Program-made: the position numbers and the translations under genes
Assembly (NCBI GenBank): GCA_015852425.1
Contig: JAAAIG010000089.1
Span: 4,079 to 68,078 of the forward strand
DNA from: Gryganskiella cystojenkinii
Taxonomy: Eukaryota; Mortierellomycota; Mortierellomycetes; Mortierellales; Mortierellaceae
Direction: 5' to 3'
DNA length: 64,000 bases
Part shown: piece by piece, positions 10,002 through 22,314 of the stretch
Numbering within the stretch: position 1 is the stretch's first letter
How the letters are laid out: the number at the start of each line of letters is the position of its first letter
Notes under the pieces: model-generated
The model's input: the letters and a program-made list of their open reading frames with translations, nothing else
What the model was told of the DNA's origin: nothing
The model's database searches: none

Positions 10002-13000
10002 CTAGTCGCGACCACGTCCACGACCGCCACGGAATCCACCTCTGGATCCACCGCCGCGAGAGCCTCCTCTAGAACCTCCGCGGTCACTGGAACCACCACG
10101 GCCGCCACGGAAACCACCACGGGAGCCTCCTCTTGATCCGCCACGATCGCTTGAGCCTCCACGACCACCACGGAATCCTCCGCGATCGCCGCCGCCACCT
10201 CGACTGCTGCTGCCACGACCTCTGAAACCACCACGGTCACCTCTGAAACCACCACGGTCACCTCCGCGACCACCACCGCGGCCACCACGGAATCCATCTC
10301 TAGATCCACCACGGTTTCCACCTCCCTCGTGTATGGAGGTTCTTGGTCGCTTACGCTCCTGTGTTTGTTCTTGTTGTTGTTCTTCCTCGCCATCGTCCTC
10401 ACCACGCTTACGCTTGCTCGAGTCACGTTCATTCTTGCCCCTCCGTCCTTCACGTTCTGTCCGCTGCTTGTTCACCATCACGTTCTCGACCGAGAACTCG
10501 ACAATCAGACACTTCTTGTCACCAAACAAGGCTGGGTTGTTGTTCAACCAGCGCAAACCTGCAAGGGCGTGTGCGTGCGTCGAGTACTCCAAGAAACCGT
10601 ATCCCTTGGAACGAAGTTGTTGGGTCGTACCATCGACACGATCCTTCGAGCGAACCACCTTGGCCTGCTTGACAAAGACACGCTTGTCCCAACCCTCGGC
10701 AATCTCCTCGGGTGCCAAGTGACCACGCTTGCCCTCCTTGACCTCGTTCTTGAACTTTTGAATAGCAGCAATACCGAGCTTGCGGAGTTCCTTCTCATCC
10801 ATCTTCAATGGCAAGTTACGGATCGAAAGACGAGTCTTGGAGATATAAAGCGAGGGGTTACGCGCCAACAAGGCACGACGAGCCGAGAATGAAGCCTGAC
10901 GCTTTGCGAGCTCACCGGGGAGAATCGACGCAGCAGCGGGTGAATCAGGGAAAATAACACCCTCGCGCATCAAATAAAGGTTACGGCGGTCCTCACGTTC
11001 ACGCTTCTGCTGACCGGCCTCCAAGAGACCGACGGCGACCTTCTTATCGACAGCACGGACAATGTTGAGGACACGTCCGTTCAACGTAAACTTGACGGCG
11101 AGATCCTCGGGGAGATCGGGCTGCAAGATTGCGTGCTTCACAAAGCTGTTCTTCTTGCGCTTATCGTTCTCGGCTTGGATGGGGTTGACGATTGCAGAGA
11201 CCTTCTCGGCCTCGGCCATACAGTTGTCGGCAGCGCCCTTGTTGAAGTAGCAGACGAATCCTGTTCCACGAGACCGTCCAGTGTCGTGATCCATTGTGAC
11301 CTTGCAGTAACGGATCTTTCCCCAGTGACGGAAGCTATTTGCAAAAGAAAAGTACGCATAAAGCATATTAATATACAAACAGCAATTAAAAATCCATAGC
11401 TCTTTTGATGAGGAAAATAAAAACCTACAGCTCAAATAGATCCTCCTTGGTTGCCTCGAAATCCAAGTTACGGACGAAAAGAGTGGTGCCTTCACTTGGG
11501 TCTGGAAGAACGTATTTACCTAAGAAAGAAATTGAAGAGTGGTATTAGTGGCATGGCCAATATCGTAAAAAAACGAGTAATGTGATTCCGCATACGTCAG
11601 AATAATCAACTTACTGTTGTCCTTCTCTGCGGCTTCCTCAGCGTCGAGAGCGGCCAATGCAGCCTCGTCGTCCTCCTCATCGTCTTGCTCTTCCTCATCA
11701 GAGTCCTCACCCTCTTCATCGTCGTCCTTCAAGTGTTCGAGATCGAGCTCCTCATCCTCATCATCGCTGCCCTCTTCCTCATCCTCTTCGTCCTCATCTT
11801 CATCACCCTCCTCCTCTTCTTCCTCAGCGTCATCAGCTTCTTCAGCTTCCTCCATCTCAACATCGCCATCCTCAGTAGCTGCGACAGGCTCCTCCTCATG
11901 AGCCTTTGCCTCAGCCTCCTCGAAACGATCTTTGCTCAGAGCCCAGTCGACGGCAATGGCACGTCCGTGATGCTCTGTTCCGTTCAATGCCGCCACAGCC
12001 TTCTCGGTCGCCTCCAAGTTCTCCATCTGAACGAAACCGAATCCACGAAGGGGACCGCCGTCGTATTTGCGGGGCAAGTTGACCTCATGAACGGTACCAT
12101 ACTTTGTGAAAAGATCCCGAAGCTCTTGTTCTCTATACTTCCAGGGCAGGTTACGGACGATCAAACGGCAACGCTTGTACACAGAGGGGGAAGCCAAAAG
12201 GGCAGCATGAAGAGCGCAGGACTTGAAGATATGTCCGTCCAAATGTTGGACAGCAGTAGCTGCCAATGCAGCAGTGCTATAAATAATGTGGGCTAGAAAG
12301 GACAAGACAGCAGGTTGATGTCAGAATCTAGAGTCCCTCTTGACTGAGTTTTGCAGCTTTCCGTTGGCATGAAGGTCCTATCACCAGCCGTGTATATGTC
12401 CTTCCTTACCAGTTCCTTCTTCGATCTTCTCCTCGGTAGATTCTTCGCCTTCAGCAGGCTTGACAATGACGGGGAAGATGACCTCCTTGACTTCTCCAGA
12501 CTTGCGGACCTTCTTGTAGATGTGCTTCTTTGTGATGTCCTTGCCCAAGCCCTTTAATACGACAGTCTGGAATGAGTAGCTAGAAGAAGAAAATGCGTGA
12601 GATTTGTTAATTTCCCTTCCTATCCAGTAATTACAATCGACAGCAGGAGGGATTGGCAAAAATCAGTTCTCTTACTTCTTTTCCTTTGGTTCCTCAGTGA
12701 CCTCCTTCTGGGCCTGCTTGGGCTTATCGGCCTTGGGCTTTTGCTTGAATTCCTTCTTGGGCCTCTCCTCGCCATCCTCTAATGAAAAGTATAAAGCCCA
12801 GTAACGGTGTCGAATTGTTAGCTCAAGTGATAAAGAAGCACCCAATTGGTTCCCTGTTTCTCTATCGGCTTTAGATCAAATCACTGGAGATTGAACAACA
12901 CATACGAGCCTTCTTGACAGCCTTCTCCATGATGAGAGGTCTTTGCTTCAAGAACTTGGTTCCTCTGAGTTCCTGAATAGCCTTGTCAGCGTCCTCGGGC

Positions 13001-13314
13001 AAGACGAATTGAACGAAACCGAATCCTTTGTTCTTCAAAGGAGCCTTGGCAGTTGCAGCCGCAGCGGTTCCCTTATCCTCTCCAGCGGGGGACTCGGCCG
13101 CGATCTGTTCAGCGCTACGGTCCAGAACCACAAAACAAGAACGAACAGGTCCAACCTCGGAAAAGAACTCTTCGAGTTGTGCACTCGTGGCCTCATAGGG
13201 CAGACCACGGACGAAAAGGGTCGATTTGCTAGTGTTATCTGTCGAGTCTGCTGAGGTGGTGGTCGTTGTGGTTGTGGTGGCCTCGGCCACAGCGGGTGCT
13301 GGCGAGTCCGACAT
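10002..13314 (-). CDS. NOP4: Nucleolar RNA-binding protein NOP4/RBM28
   Basis: Predicted 927-residue protein for large-subunit ribosome biogenesis in the nucleolus. Six exons: 13314-12906, 12778-12676, 12579-12410, 12292-11615, 11519-11429, 11334-10002. The first RRM (TLFVRGLPYEATSAQLEEFF) is near residues 32-130 and a second RRM-like segment (VVLKGLGKDITKKHIYKKV) is in exon 3. A clear RRM in exon 4 (LIVRNLPWKYREQELRDLF, FGFVQM) lies near 270-345, another (LFVRNLDFEATKEDLFELF) near 465-560, and the last (LSIRNLPLKMDEKELRKLG) follows. This order and spacing match RBM28/Nop4. An acidic Glu/Asp block separates the middle RRMs. The last 75 or so residues are an RGG/GGF tail absent from yeast Nop4 as I know it, and typical of nucleolar RNA-binding proteins such as fibrillarin. 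The start at 13314 directly precedes an Ala/Thr-rich leader. Confidence 0.9.
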
Positions 13315-14221
13315 TAGTGTGTGGGATTATAAGATGAAATGGGGAAGAAGGGATAAAAGGACGTTAATGCAGACAGGAGGGACACTTCGAAGCAGCATGC
13401 ACCGACTGAGTTTGTGGCCAAAAAAAAAAAAAAAAAGAAAAAATGCCATATGGCTCGCAGTGGTGGCTTAGATTTGATAGAAGTTGTTTATTGTACGTGA
13501 TCTCGTCCGTGATCTGCAGCATTTGCGATCAAAAAACGAGACTCGCGTCCTTCGTCGCGTGGACAGCGCGCTTTGTGAAAGGGGTTCTGTCTGTCTGTGC
13601 CTGAATGACATCCATTGACTGGATTCGAATCAAGGTTTAGTTTTTTAGTATGCATCACAAACAAAGTTTTTGGGCTGTTGCCACCCTACTGTACATCTCT
13701 GTTTTCATGCTTTGGCGCCGTGTAACTGGCCATTTCCTCTTCCATCGTTGTTCGGTCTGGGCTGTGGATAAAAAACCGTGGTCGTTTTTTTTTTTTGGCA
13801 GTGCAAAAAGTCTACAAGGGGAGAGAACAAGACAGCCTTTCATGTAGAACGAGAGAAAAGGTTTGATTCTCGGTCAGATTGTCGGTGTCTTGTCCACAAG
13901 GAAGAGGAGAGACCATCGACAAAACACGCCAACTGCCACTCCACCTATGCCATATCAACCAAAACTGTGTTCTCAGGTGGCTCTTATAGCTTTTAGGGTG
14001 TTTTTTATTGTTGTTGTCCTCGTCAGAGACACTCTTGCCTCCAAATAAGAGCAGCACCAAGCGTTGAATTTTATTTCTGTTCTTCCTCCCCTTTGGACGA
14101 CAATGTTTGTTGTTTTGTTCATATTTTGACCCCTCTTTGCCTTTTGTCACCGTTCCCTTCACATCCACCCTGTCCATCATTCATCCAGTCATTCAGTTTC
14201 AATTCCAGATTTAAGGAGCAA
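13315..14221. other. Divergent promoter region
   Basis: 907 bp between the NOP4 start (minus) and the membrane-protein start (plus). It contains an A-run near 13421-13437, a T-run near 13788 and a pyrimidine-rich leader just before 14222. No gene seen. Confidence 0.6.
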
Positions 14222-16652
14222 ATGTCCAATCCTTTTGCCTCGACGGCCATTCGGGGCAATGTCCTCTTTGTCCAATACTCTACCCCAAACCGCAACAGCA
14301 ACAGCAATCTCGGGAACCTCTATGCCATTTATCTCTCCTATGGTTCCTATCCTGGAGGAGGAGGGTCTACCTCGCCTTCCTCCCCCAGTTTCGGCAACAC
14401 TAACAACAACAGCACTACAATCAAACAACTCCTACCCCTCTATTATGCAACCCAATCCCTGCCCCCAACACCTTATCTCCCAAGCCTCACCAAAGGCCCT
14501 ATGAGCGTCTCGATGGTCTCGACCAGTAGTTATGGCAGTTATGGCAGTTATGGCTACGAGCTCCTGATCGCCTTTAACCAACTCTCTCCGACCAGTCAAC
14601 CGCTCGTTGTTCGACTCTCGCCTTCAGGATCGAACGACGGCTCAGGAACAGATCTTTCCTCCAAAAATTGGAATATTGATTCTCAAAAAGATGATACAAG
14701 TCTATTGATCTTCTCGAATACAACTCGAGTCTGGCTGGCGTCTGGTTCGAGCTCAAATTCACAGGCTGGAGTTGGAGCAGGCTCGGGAATGAACTCGGGA
14801 AATGCCGACGAGGGCTCGGCCATTTACGAACTAACAACGACGAACGGTGTACTCCAGCTCCAAATCTCGAACGTATCTCAGGACAGCTCGAATGGAAATC
14901 TGTTTGTGTCGCCACCGAGATCTTTGGATCAGAACCTAATGATCTTTGACAGTACGGTGGATCCACGGATTGTTCGCATCTTTGACTCAAGTTCGTATGA
15001 TGCCGTGATCATTGGAAAGTGTGAGACCAATCAGAATGCCTGCCTCGTCTTTATGAAGGGCACTCAACCGACAACAGTAAGTTTTATTTTTTATTTTTTT
15101 TTTATTGCGTCCCGCGCATGTTCTGGTGAAGACCGAAAGATACTGACAAATATTTTTATTTTGGGGCTTTGAATAGGTCCCGACCTCTACTCCATTTGAT
15201 ATGAAGTCATGCTTTGCAGCAGGTAAATTTCTTGTTTCCCTTTTGTTCTTGAACTTACGTGAAAGTATATCTGTTTATCGTTGAGGGTCGACATGTTTTC
15301 ATTCCGAAATTTTACACATTTGTGATTTGGATACCATACAAAAATAGCCAACGGGACGTTGATCATGGCAGGAGCAACAACAGTGTATTCCTACGATTAC
15401 AGATCTGGGGCGGGTTTGCAAACGTGGGTCGCACAGAATGGCATTACCGGGTCATCGAATGATCTGATTTTGGCTTGCGCGAGCATGGGCTCGACAGTAT
15501 ATGCTGTTAAATCAGGTAAAAAAGGCTGAAAGGGATATGTGTCAAAAAATGGCAACAAAACTTTTTTCGGAACAAAAGGGAGGATGACAAATCAGCTTAC
15601 AAAAAAACACTGGACGCCTTTTTTTTCTTTCGAAAATAGGTGCGTCGATGGGCGTTATTCCAGACATTTACTCAATGGATTTGACCGACACTTCCAGCCT
15701 GAGCTGGACTTCCCATCCGTTGATCATCGCCGATCATGGTTCCGGTGGTAACAGCGGTGGCAAAGGACACGGTGAACCTCCAAAACAATCTTCTAACACG
15801 GCACGCGATGCCGGTATCATTGTCGGTGTCCTGGTCATTATCGCAGCTTTTATCTACATGTTTTATTGGCGACGCAAGAAAAACAATGCCAAAGGTCCCT
15901 TCCGCGGACTTACTACCTCGGATGCGCTTCCTCGATCGACGACGAGCCCGGTCCCTTACGCACAACCGACCACAGTGATTCCAATGCAACCGTTGGGATA
16001 CCAACAGCACCCGTACGCAGCTCAACCTCAACCACAACCCGTCGTGGCGGCTCCAATCAGGGCAGGCTCCTGGACAGCAGAGTCCGCGGCAGCGGTCGCC
16101 ACAGCGGCCATTAATTACAATGCGCAGAGCTCGATGAACAACACGATGCCACCACCGACTTCAATTCAGCTAACGGCTGCTGGTCCAAGTTACTCTACCA
16201 GTCCGACGATGGCTTACTCGGGCACGGAGCAAATGCCCATCATTGCCTCATCACTCTCGGTGGCTCCATTCCGGCCTTTTATTGTTCCTTTGGGATCTCC
16301 GACCATGTCCGAGAATGGCGGGTTTAATACGGCTAATCCAGGACTTAGCAGCAACAGTCATAGGCACAGTGCTTCAAGTCAGGCTGGACCAAAACAAGAA
16401 ATCAGTCAGGGCAGTGCCTCAGAGGTGACGAGTCATGAGAGCGAAGAAGACGATGGCTCGCCTCTGGTGAGGTCTCGGCCGATTGCTCTGCCCACAGCTG
16501 GATCTTCATCATCAATGCTGCAACCCCCGCTCAGTCGGAATATGCGCCCTGCAGCTGAGACGATGATGTCACCTGGTCTCGCGAATGCACAATTGATCTT
16601 GCAACAATCTCAGTCGCATGTGCAAAATTCACAACACCAGCAGCGCCGTTAG
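14222..16652 (+). CDS. Single-pass membrane protein with large Ser/Gly-rich ectodomain
   Basis: Predicted 693-residue protein. Four exons: 14222-15076, 15177-15222, 15348-15515, 15640-16652. The first 430 or so residues form an extracellular-type region with short beta-like segments (NGTLIMAGATTVYSYDY, GSTVYAVKSG), which looks like a degenerate propeller. One hydrophobic helix follows (AGIIVGVLVIIAAFIYMFYW), then a basic stop-transfer WRRKKNN and a cytoplasmic tail of about 240 residues rich in Pro, Gln and Ser with an acidic patch (SHESEEDDGS). I see no signal peptide after the ATG at 14222. A longer frame begins only at a non-ATG codon, so either an upstream exon is missing or the helix itself acts as signal anchor. 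Convergent with NDUFS6. Function unknown; a cell-surface sensor or adhesin is possible by layout alone. Confidence 0.75.
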
Positions 16653-17260
16653 TAATATCCCCGCATCATATATACGAAAAATAGGGTCGACTCTATAATC
16701 TTTGTATCTACGATAATTCAAAAAAAAAACATCATATACCCGTTCTTGTTACCCTTCCTCTAGGAAAACCCGTCAAATTCAAATAATTTTTCGTAGTAAT
16801 AAACCTCTCCGATTTTGATAACCCTGAGATATAATGACGGCTTCCACGGAAAGGTTACTGATCCGTGGCTCCGCTGTGATGTCCGAGCCAATGTATTTCT
16901 CAGTAAAATGATGCTGGTCTGTGCTATGGCTTTACGCCCCTAAAATGTCAAGGTCACCTAGATTTTTGAAGTGTTGTAGATCTTGACAATATCTTCAATT
17001 CCCTTCCTTTCCAAACCATAAGGACATTACCCATTTTCACTTTAGCTATAATCAGACGGCCTGCCAGTCCGATTAGGTAATAATTTCGATAACTTTTATT
17101 CTATCCTGTATGGTTGTTGGTGGTGGTGGGTTGTCGTCTGTTCTCGCAATTTTCCGCCGGTATAATCTTCGTTCAGCGCGATCCAGATTATGATATTTTT
17201 GTTTGGGTGTTTTGATGCTCAGGGTGTCCCGTTCTTTTTCTCCTCTTATAAACGGACCAC
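16653..17260. other. Convergent 3' intergenic region
   Basis: 608 bp between two convergent genes. It presumably holds both 3' UTRs; no ORF or structured repeat stands out. Confidence 0.6.
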
Positions 17261-18339
17261 CTAATGGTGGTGGTGATGGGGCTTCTGCTCGAAGCGGATA
17301 CCGCCTAGAACGGAAAATATGAAAACATGAAAGAAAGTGAGTACAAAGCTTTGTCATTCAAGCGAAGTGCAAGCGGTGTGGTAGTGGCGAGACGTACAGT
17401 AACCGCAAGCGTGAGGTCCGGCACGATCCTAATATTTCATGAGCGAAGTAGAAATTTGGTATACAGTTGTTAGACTTCTGCTGGGTTCGTTATCGCCGTT
17501 TCCTATCCAGTGCTCATCGCTCATGCTGGGTCATGGGCCGTTCTTCTTGCTACTAAGTTCGAATCCAGTGGCGTTCCGCTTTCGTGACCATCCAACAGTC
17601 AAATTCGCTTCAATGATAAATCTTTCAAGGCGTTGACTCCTGCTGGTCTGTGGATCCAATTGCTTGAAGCTTTTGCTGTGTGAATACGTTTGTTCTAATT
17701 CATTACCAAGTTAATCCAGACAGCGGGGTGTCCCAAGGATCCATCGCCACCATCGCATCTTGCGCGACGACCCTCGACCATGCGAATAGGCTCCTCGGCG
17801 ATCAACTCGATAGCAGCTTGGGGCTGGGGCTATATGGGTCAAATGGATGGGAAGAAGAAATAATGGGTATGGAGTTAGTGTCTGGTTGAAATAAAATCCA
17901 CGTATCCATGTTTGACCGTGTCCTTTTTCTTGTGATCTCGATCAATAACATTGTTATGGCTGAACCCCTCCCAGCTTAAATTCCTTGTTTATCAAAACTC
18001 GGAAAGATCATCGTTCGGATTTCCGAACAATTTGAGAGAATCCATCACTTGAAAACAATCCTTGCTCTAGCAGAAATCCTGGTTTTCATCCTATGTCCTT
18101 TGTGGCAGAATCATAAACAATACCTGAGCTTCGATATCGGTGTTCTCGAAGCGGGGGCCTTTGAAGGCAGTAGCCTTCTCGATCTGGTTCTCACTCCAGG
18201 TGGAATCTCTGTTGAAGGACTGCTTCAATCCAGCGCGGGCATTGGCAACGATGGCGGAGGAGGAGAGGGCGCGGGTGGCAATGATGCGCGAGGCGATGAG
18301 GGTGGCGACGGGGGCCTTGAAGCTCTTGAGGGCGTTCAT
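17261..18339 (-). CDS. NDUFS6: Mitochondrial complex I subunit NDUFS6
   Basis: Predicted 137-residue accessory subunit of NADH:ubiquinone oxidoreductase. Four exons: 18339-18124, 17829-17707, 17428-17398, 17304-17261. The N-terminus ([20 protein letters not shown]) is a mitochondrial presequence: basic, hydroxylated and lacking acidic residues. The zf-CHCC zinc-binding core reads [17 protein letters not shown] followed by HACGYCGIRF, giving the C-H-C-C ligand set expected of the family. Two tiny terminal exons (31 and 44 nt) complete the second zinc half-site, and frame and GT-AG signals agree throughout. The chain ends in five histidines, an unusual natural tail. The short first intron and a 278-bp second intron contain nothing recognisable. 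Divergent from the first ubiquitin-like gene. Confidence 0.93.
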
Positions 18340-18646
18340 TATATGGTTATGAAGAAGGAAGAGTGGGGAGTGATGAGAGATGAGAATGCTATGCAAATGC
18401 CAGTAATGATGCCTACAAAAAAATAGAGATCCGGAGGATCATGTCCGCTCTTGAGATTCGCGTAGTGGGTTCGGAGCAGTGTGCAATTAGAGATATTTTC
18501 GGGTAGACATTCAAATAAAGAGAGGAAAATGGATCACATGACCAATTGAAACGCCGAGTGCCGAAAGGACCAGGCAGGAACACAGACTTTGTTTGTTTTG
18601 TCCGAACCTACTCATTACACAAACATCCAAACCTCACTTCAACGCT
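18340..18646. other. Divergent promoter between NDUFS6 and the Ubl cluster
   Basis: 307 bp shared by NDUFS6 (minus) and the first ubiquitin-like gene (plus). No canonical TATA box; no gene. Confidence 0.55.
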
Positions 18647-20470
18647 ATGGACATCCGAATCTTTTCGAATAAGGAAAACGCCGACGAGGACCGCGAGGCC
18701 GTCAATTTACCTAGTTGGAATTCCCTCACATTCACCGCTGGACCAGCTGCCCATGGCTCTGGTGTCGTAGTTCATGTTCACGACGTCAACACATATGGCC
18801 TCTCTCTGGCTAGCAACAAGGTCACTTTTACAATCGACCAAGCAGGACGTCTTATGCAGAACCTAGAGAAGCTGGAAAAACGACGAGATCCAAACCTACT
18901 AAAATATGCTCGCCCGCGACAGCCCACCTACTCGCAATTACAACAAGGACAACAACAACAGCAACAACAACAACAAGTACAGATCCAGCCATCACAAGAC
19001 CACTCTCCTAATCTGATACCTCCACCTCTGATGGCAACCTGGCCAGCAACGTCCAAACCTCAACAACCTCAACCAAAGGCAATTCCCGTTGCACCAATAT
19101 CATCAACGAGGAGAACAAGGGCCAACACCAGGAGCCTTGTTGCCACTGCCACCGTCGCCACAACAACGACACAAACCACTACTAGTACCACGACAACCAC
19201 CACAAAACAGTCACCGGCGAGGAGCGTGGAGGTGTTACTTGATGCCCACCAAACCCTATTAAGATCCACATCATCGAATCAGAGCTCATCGCCTTCCTCG
19301 TCGTCGTCATCATCGTTCAAAGCTCCTCGGGTCTCCAAGGTGACACTCCCGGTCACCTCTCCAATTGCAAGACCAACGGCGCCACAACCGCAACCAGCGA
19401 CACAAATCCCGCCTGAACCTCAGGGCCCACGAGCTACGGTCGTAGAAGCGCTGCGCCAAAAGGAGCGCGAGATTGCCGAGGCCCTCGCTCGGTTGAGGCA
19501 ACATATGCAGACCCAGAGTCAAGCCTCGGTTGACTATCTAAAGAGCCTCGGGACAGGCTTTCTGGGGAATACGGTATTAGGAAGTGGTGCGAGACCGGAT
19601 GGGGGAACAAACGTCAACATCTCTAATTATACCAATGCCAGGACTCATATTTCGACGACTGCCACTACCCCTACCCCTACCAGCGCCACTAATAACAATT
19701 TCGTCGCTATCAGCCAGGCCACGAGCAGGAGTCCTCTATCTCAGCCTGCAACGGCCACGTCTATTCCTACAACGGTGCCAACACCTGTACAAAGAGCAAC
19801 GCCTATGACCACGGTCAGTGCATCACATCAACCTCCAGCATCCGCAACAACAAAGGCGACGACACGGACAGTAGTAGCCGCAGCACGCGTGTCTGTACCT
19901 AAAACGGCAGCAACACCAACACAGACGCAGACAACGGCACCCAAAACGATGCCTGTGATCTCGACCAGGGCAGCATGTCTGCCACCGGCACCGGCACCGG
20001 CATCAATACCCAAATCCACGACAACATCAAACGTCTTCACGGTGCCTGTATCTACGCGTCCACCCCACAGAACAGCCATTCTTCCGCCAACGACGAAGGC
20101 ACCGACGATGCCAGTCCCAGCACTGACCACAGCAACTGCGACTCCTGCTCCTGCTTCAGCTTCGGTTACTCCTGCGCCCGAACCACCGTATGCACCCGTT
20201 ATCGTCTCATCTGATTTTATTAAAAAGACAGCAGAGGGACGGATGTTGGTCTTTGTGAGTATCAAGCCACTACTAGGAAATCTCTACCTCGTGGAGACAG
20301 GTCGTTCGGAAACCATCGGATGTCTCAAGCGCACACTTCACCGAAAGTACGGGATTCCGGAAGACCAACAAAGATTTTCTTTTGCAGGCAAGCTCCTGGA
20401 GGATCATCTCACCCTTGGACATTACAACATTCAACGAGAAGCAACCCTTCAACTTACAAAGCGAAGATGA
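18647..20470 (+). CDS. Ubl-family member 1, long Thr/Pro/Gln-rich linker
   Basis: An intronless 607-residue protein and first member of the cluster. Residues 1-65 carry the family N-terminal domain ([19 protein letters not shown]). Residues 95-525 or so are a very low-complexity linker with polyQ, Thr runs, Ser runs and Ala/Pro, plus one charged helical stretch ([19 protein letters not shown]). The C-terminal 75 residues are ubiquitin-like: [20 protein letters not shown], then [18 protein letters not shown] and [12 protein letters not shown], ending KRR. The lysine of the GKQLED motif is retained. The terminal Gly-Gly is absent, so conjugation through the C-terminus is not expected. The chosen ATG is the one that aligns with the MDI start of the paralogues; an upstream in-frame extension has no ATG support. 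Role unknown: by layout an adaptor or shuttle-like Ubl protein. Confidence 0.85.
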   Translation: MDIRIFSNKENADEDREAVNLPSWNSLTFTAGPAAHGSGVVVHVHDVNTYGLSLASNKVTFTIDQAGRLMQNLEKLEKRRDPNLLKYARPRQPTYSQLQQGQQQQQQQQQVQIQPSQDHSPNLIPPPLMATWPATSKPQQPQPKAIPVAPISSTRRTRANTRSLVATATVATTTTQTTTSTTTTTTKQSPARSVEVLLDAHQTLLRSTSSNQSSSPSSSSSSSFKAPRVSKVTLPVTSPIARPTAPQPQPATQIPPEPQGPRATVVEALRQKEREIAEALARLRQHMQTQSQASVDYLKSLGTGFLGNTVLGSGARPDGGTNVNISNYTNARTHISTTATTPTPTSATNNNFVAISQATSRSPLSQPATATSIPTTVPTPVQRATPMTTVSASHQPPASATTKATTRTVVAAARVSVPKTAATPTQTQTTAPKTMPVISTRAACLPPAPAPASIPKSTTTSNVFTVPVSTRPPHRTAILPPTTKAPTMPVPALTTATATPAPASASVTPAPEPPYAPVIVSSDFIKKTAEGRMLVFVSIKPLLGNLYLVETGRSETIGCLKRTLHRKYGIPEDQQRFSFAGKLLEDHLTLGHYNIQREATLQLTKRR

Positions 20471-20719
20471 GAGAAAAGGCGATAATAAAAAACCCCCCAA
20501 GCAAAACAAAGATTTTTTCTTAATTATTTCTTTTACATTTATTTCATGATTGTCGAAAGAAAAAACATAAGTTACCACATCCCTTCTTTGTTTCGTTTAC
20601 CAATTACGGACATGTTCCCTTTATTCTCTAGTTCTTTACAATTTTTTTTCTTTTTCGTTCTTTGCTTCACCTTCTCCCACATAACTTTTCGCTTAACGAA
20701 CGACGACCCACTTCCCACT

Positions 20720-21181
20720 ATGAATACTCATCTGTCCAACAACTCCCCCGTCGTATCTGCCAACAACGTCTCAGGCATAGTCACGACCGCCAGATCTGCC
20801 ACCAATTCAAATCCGCTCTCGTCGCGAACTCAGTTCGAATCGCAAGAGCCCAAGAATTGTCAGTGGACCGACTACTTAAAGTTCAAGAGACCGGCAAGAG
20901 TCCAACAACCCATGTCTATCTTGGCCGCTCTCGCGCTCGTGACAGTGACTGTTGTGGCCCCCTCTGCCCCTGCTGTGGTCGTTGCCTCGGCCGCAGGACC
21001 GGAGCGAGAGGAGGAGAAAGTGGAGGAGGAGAGCGAGGATGACGACGAGGTCATTGAAGACGCCTCGAGCTATGTCTCCACGGGACAACATGCATCCCAA
21101 GTCCATCATGCACCTGGCACATCTTTCCTCCACACGGCGTATTCCGATCGCAAGAACGTCCAGGATCTTCTAAATGCCTAA
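20720..21181 (+). CDS. Small hypothetical protein inside the Ubl cluster
   Basis: A 153-residue intronless ORF from the ATG at 20720 (MNTHLSNNSPVVSANNVSGI). It has a Ser/Asn/Thr-rich first half, a hydrophobic stretch near residues 72-97 (MSILAALALVTVTVVAPSAP), a strongly acidic patch (EREEEKVEEESEDDDEVIED) and a polar tail ending QDLLNA. It shares neither the MDI domain nor the Ubl with its neighbours, so it looks like an unrelated gene or insert. The hydrophobic stretch could be a membrane helix, with the N-terminus preceding it. A longer frame upstream reads through the pyrimidine-rich leader and is not favoured. Function unknown. Confidence 0.6.
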   Translation: MNTHLSNNSPVVSANNVSGIVTTARSATNSNPLSSRTQFESQEPKNCQWTDYLKFKRPARVQQPMSILAALALVTVTVVAPSAPAVVVASAAGPEREEEKVEEESEDDDEVIEDASSYVSTGQHASQVHHAPGTSFLHTAYSDRKNVQDLLNA

Positions 21182-21507
21182 TAAACAATATCTCCAAAGC
21201 AGCCCTTTCGGCACCGTTTATAACAGCTGGAACCTCAAAAAATAAATCACCTGCGTTTACTCGCTGTTCACTATAGTGGTGGTTGGAAGGACGCTCTCAT
21301 TTTTTACACGTTGGCTCTAGGAATCCGTCCAAGTACATTTTTGAATTGCAGTCCAGCTACAAAAACAACAAAAAGGTATCAAATCTATGCATAAAAAGCC
21401 TCGAGTGTGGACATTTTGTTCTTCTCTCTCTACCTTTCTCTTCCTTCTTCCTCTCCAGCCACAACTTCCTCTACGCACGTACACGCCTTCACTCTCTTTC
21501 TCCTGTC
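21182..21507. other. Intergenic leader region in the Ubl cluster
   Basis: 326 bp with a CT-rich stretch (about 21415-21507) directly before the next start codon, as seen before other cluster members. No gene. Confidence 0.5.
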
Positions 21508-22314
21508 ATGGACATCTCCTTCTCAGAGGACGCAGAGGGCAGGAAACTCAATTTCTTGAACCTCTCCACTGACACGCCAAATACCGTTACGGCCAAGCCT
21601 CCGAAATATGACTCTGACGCGGTCACGGTCAAGATGTTCGACGCCCGTTTCGGTGCCCAGATCTCCAGTGGTGGGAACAGGAACCTCTCAATCACTCGAG
21701 TTGTAGTTCCGCGGGGAAAGCAGCGGCAGCAGCGTCCCCCAAAGCGCCAGCGCTATTCTGAAGACGATGTCAAGTCCTCGATTAAGAACAAGAATACAAA
21801 GTTGGATCAGGGTACGTATGACTCGACCATGTCCAAGTTTTCGAGTCTTTCGAGCAAACCCAAGGCCCCACATTCGCCCATCATGTCCAAGTCCAAGACC
21901 AAGACTAAGACCAAGTTCAAGCTCAAGATCAACTCCATCCTCAACCAGGCTGTTGATATTGCCAAGGGCGCCGCTGTTACTGCTAGTTCAGCTATCGACC
22001 TCGGTCCTGGAGCAATGCAGGTTAAGGAACCAGAGTCGGGACCGGAACCAGAGCAAGAGCCAGAGTCATGGCCAAAAAAATTAACGCCGGTGTTTCTCAA
22101 AAACATCGATGGCCACACGCTTGTCATTAATGTCGATCTCTCGGGCACCTTTGGCGACTTCAAAATCCGAATTGAGGAAAGGACCGGTATTCCTGTATAT
22201 CAACAACGACTCCTTTCTGGAGGCAGACAACCTGAGGACCAAGAGACTCTTGCGGATTGCAATATCGTGAGGGAGTCAACAGTTCATCTGGTGCTTCGAC
22301 TTTGTGGCAGCTAG
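21508..22314 (+). CDS. Ubl-family member 2, basic linker
   Basis: An intronless 268-residue protein. The N-terminal domain starts [20 protein letters not shown] and is the most diverged of the family. The linker is basic and rich in Lys, Ser and Pro ([16 protein letters not shown]), with a short PEPEQEPES acidic repeat. It contains a probable nuclear-type basic cluster ([14 protein letters not shown]). The C-terminal Ubl reads [38 protein letters not shown] and [14 protein letters not shown]. The usual GKQLED lysine is replaced by Arg, and the C-terminus is CGS rather than RGG, so ubiquitin-type conjugation and K48-type chains are both unlikely. It sits about 290 bp upstream of member 3 on the same strand. 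Confidence 0.85.
   Translation: MDISFSEDAEGRKLNFLNLSTDTPNTVTAKPPKYDSDAVTVKMFDARFGAQISSGGNRNLSITRVVVPRGKQRQQRPPKRQRYSEDDVKSSIKNKNTKLDQGTYDSTMSKFSSLSSKPKAPHSPIMSKSKTKTKTKFKLKINSILNQAVDIAKGAAVTASSAIDLGPGAMQVKEPESGPEPEQEPESWPKKLTPVFLKNIDGHTLVINVDLSGTFGDFKIRIEERTGIPVYQQRLLSGGRQPEDQETLADCNIVRESTVHLVLRLCGS

Noticed and set aside
11617..11901. Long plus-strand poly-Ser frame
   Set aside because: Exact antisense of the Glu/Asp-rich stretch of NOP4; GAG/GAT runs give Ser on the other strand.
17521..17600. GTTCGAATCC T-loop-like motif suggesting a tRNA
   Set aside because: No matching A-box, anticodon arm or acceptor stem around it. It lies in the second intron of NDUFS6 and looks like chance.
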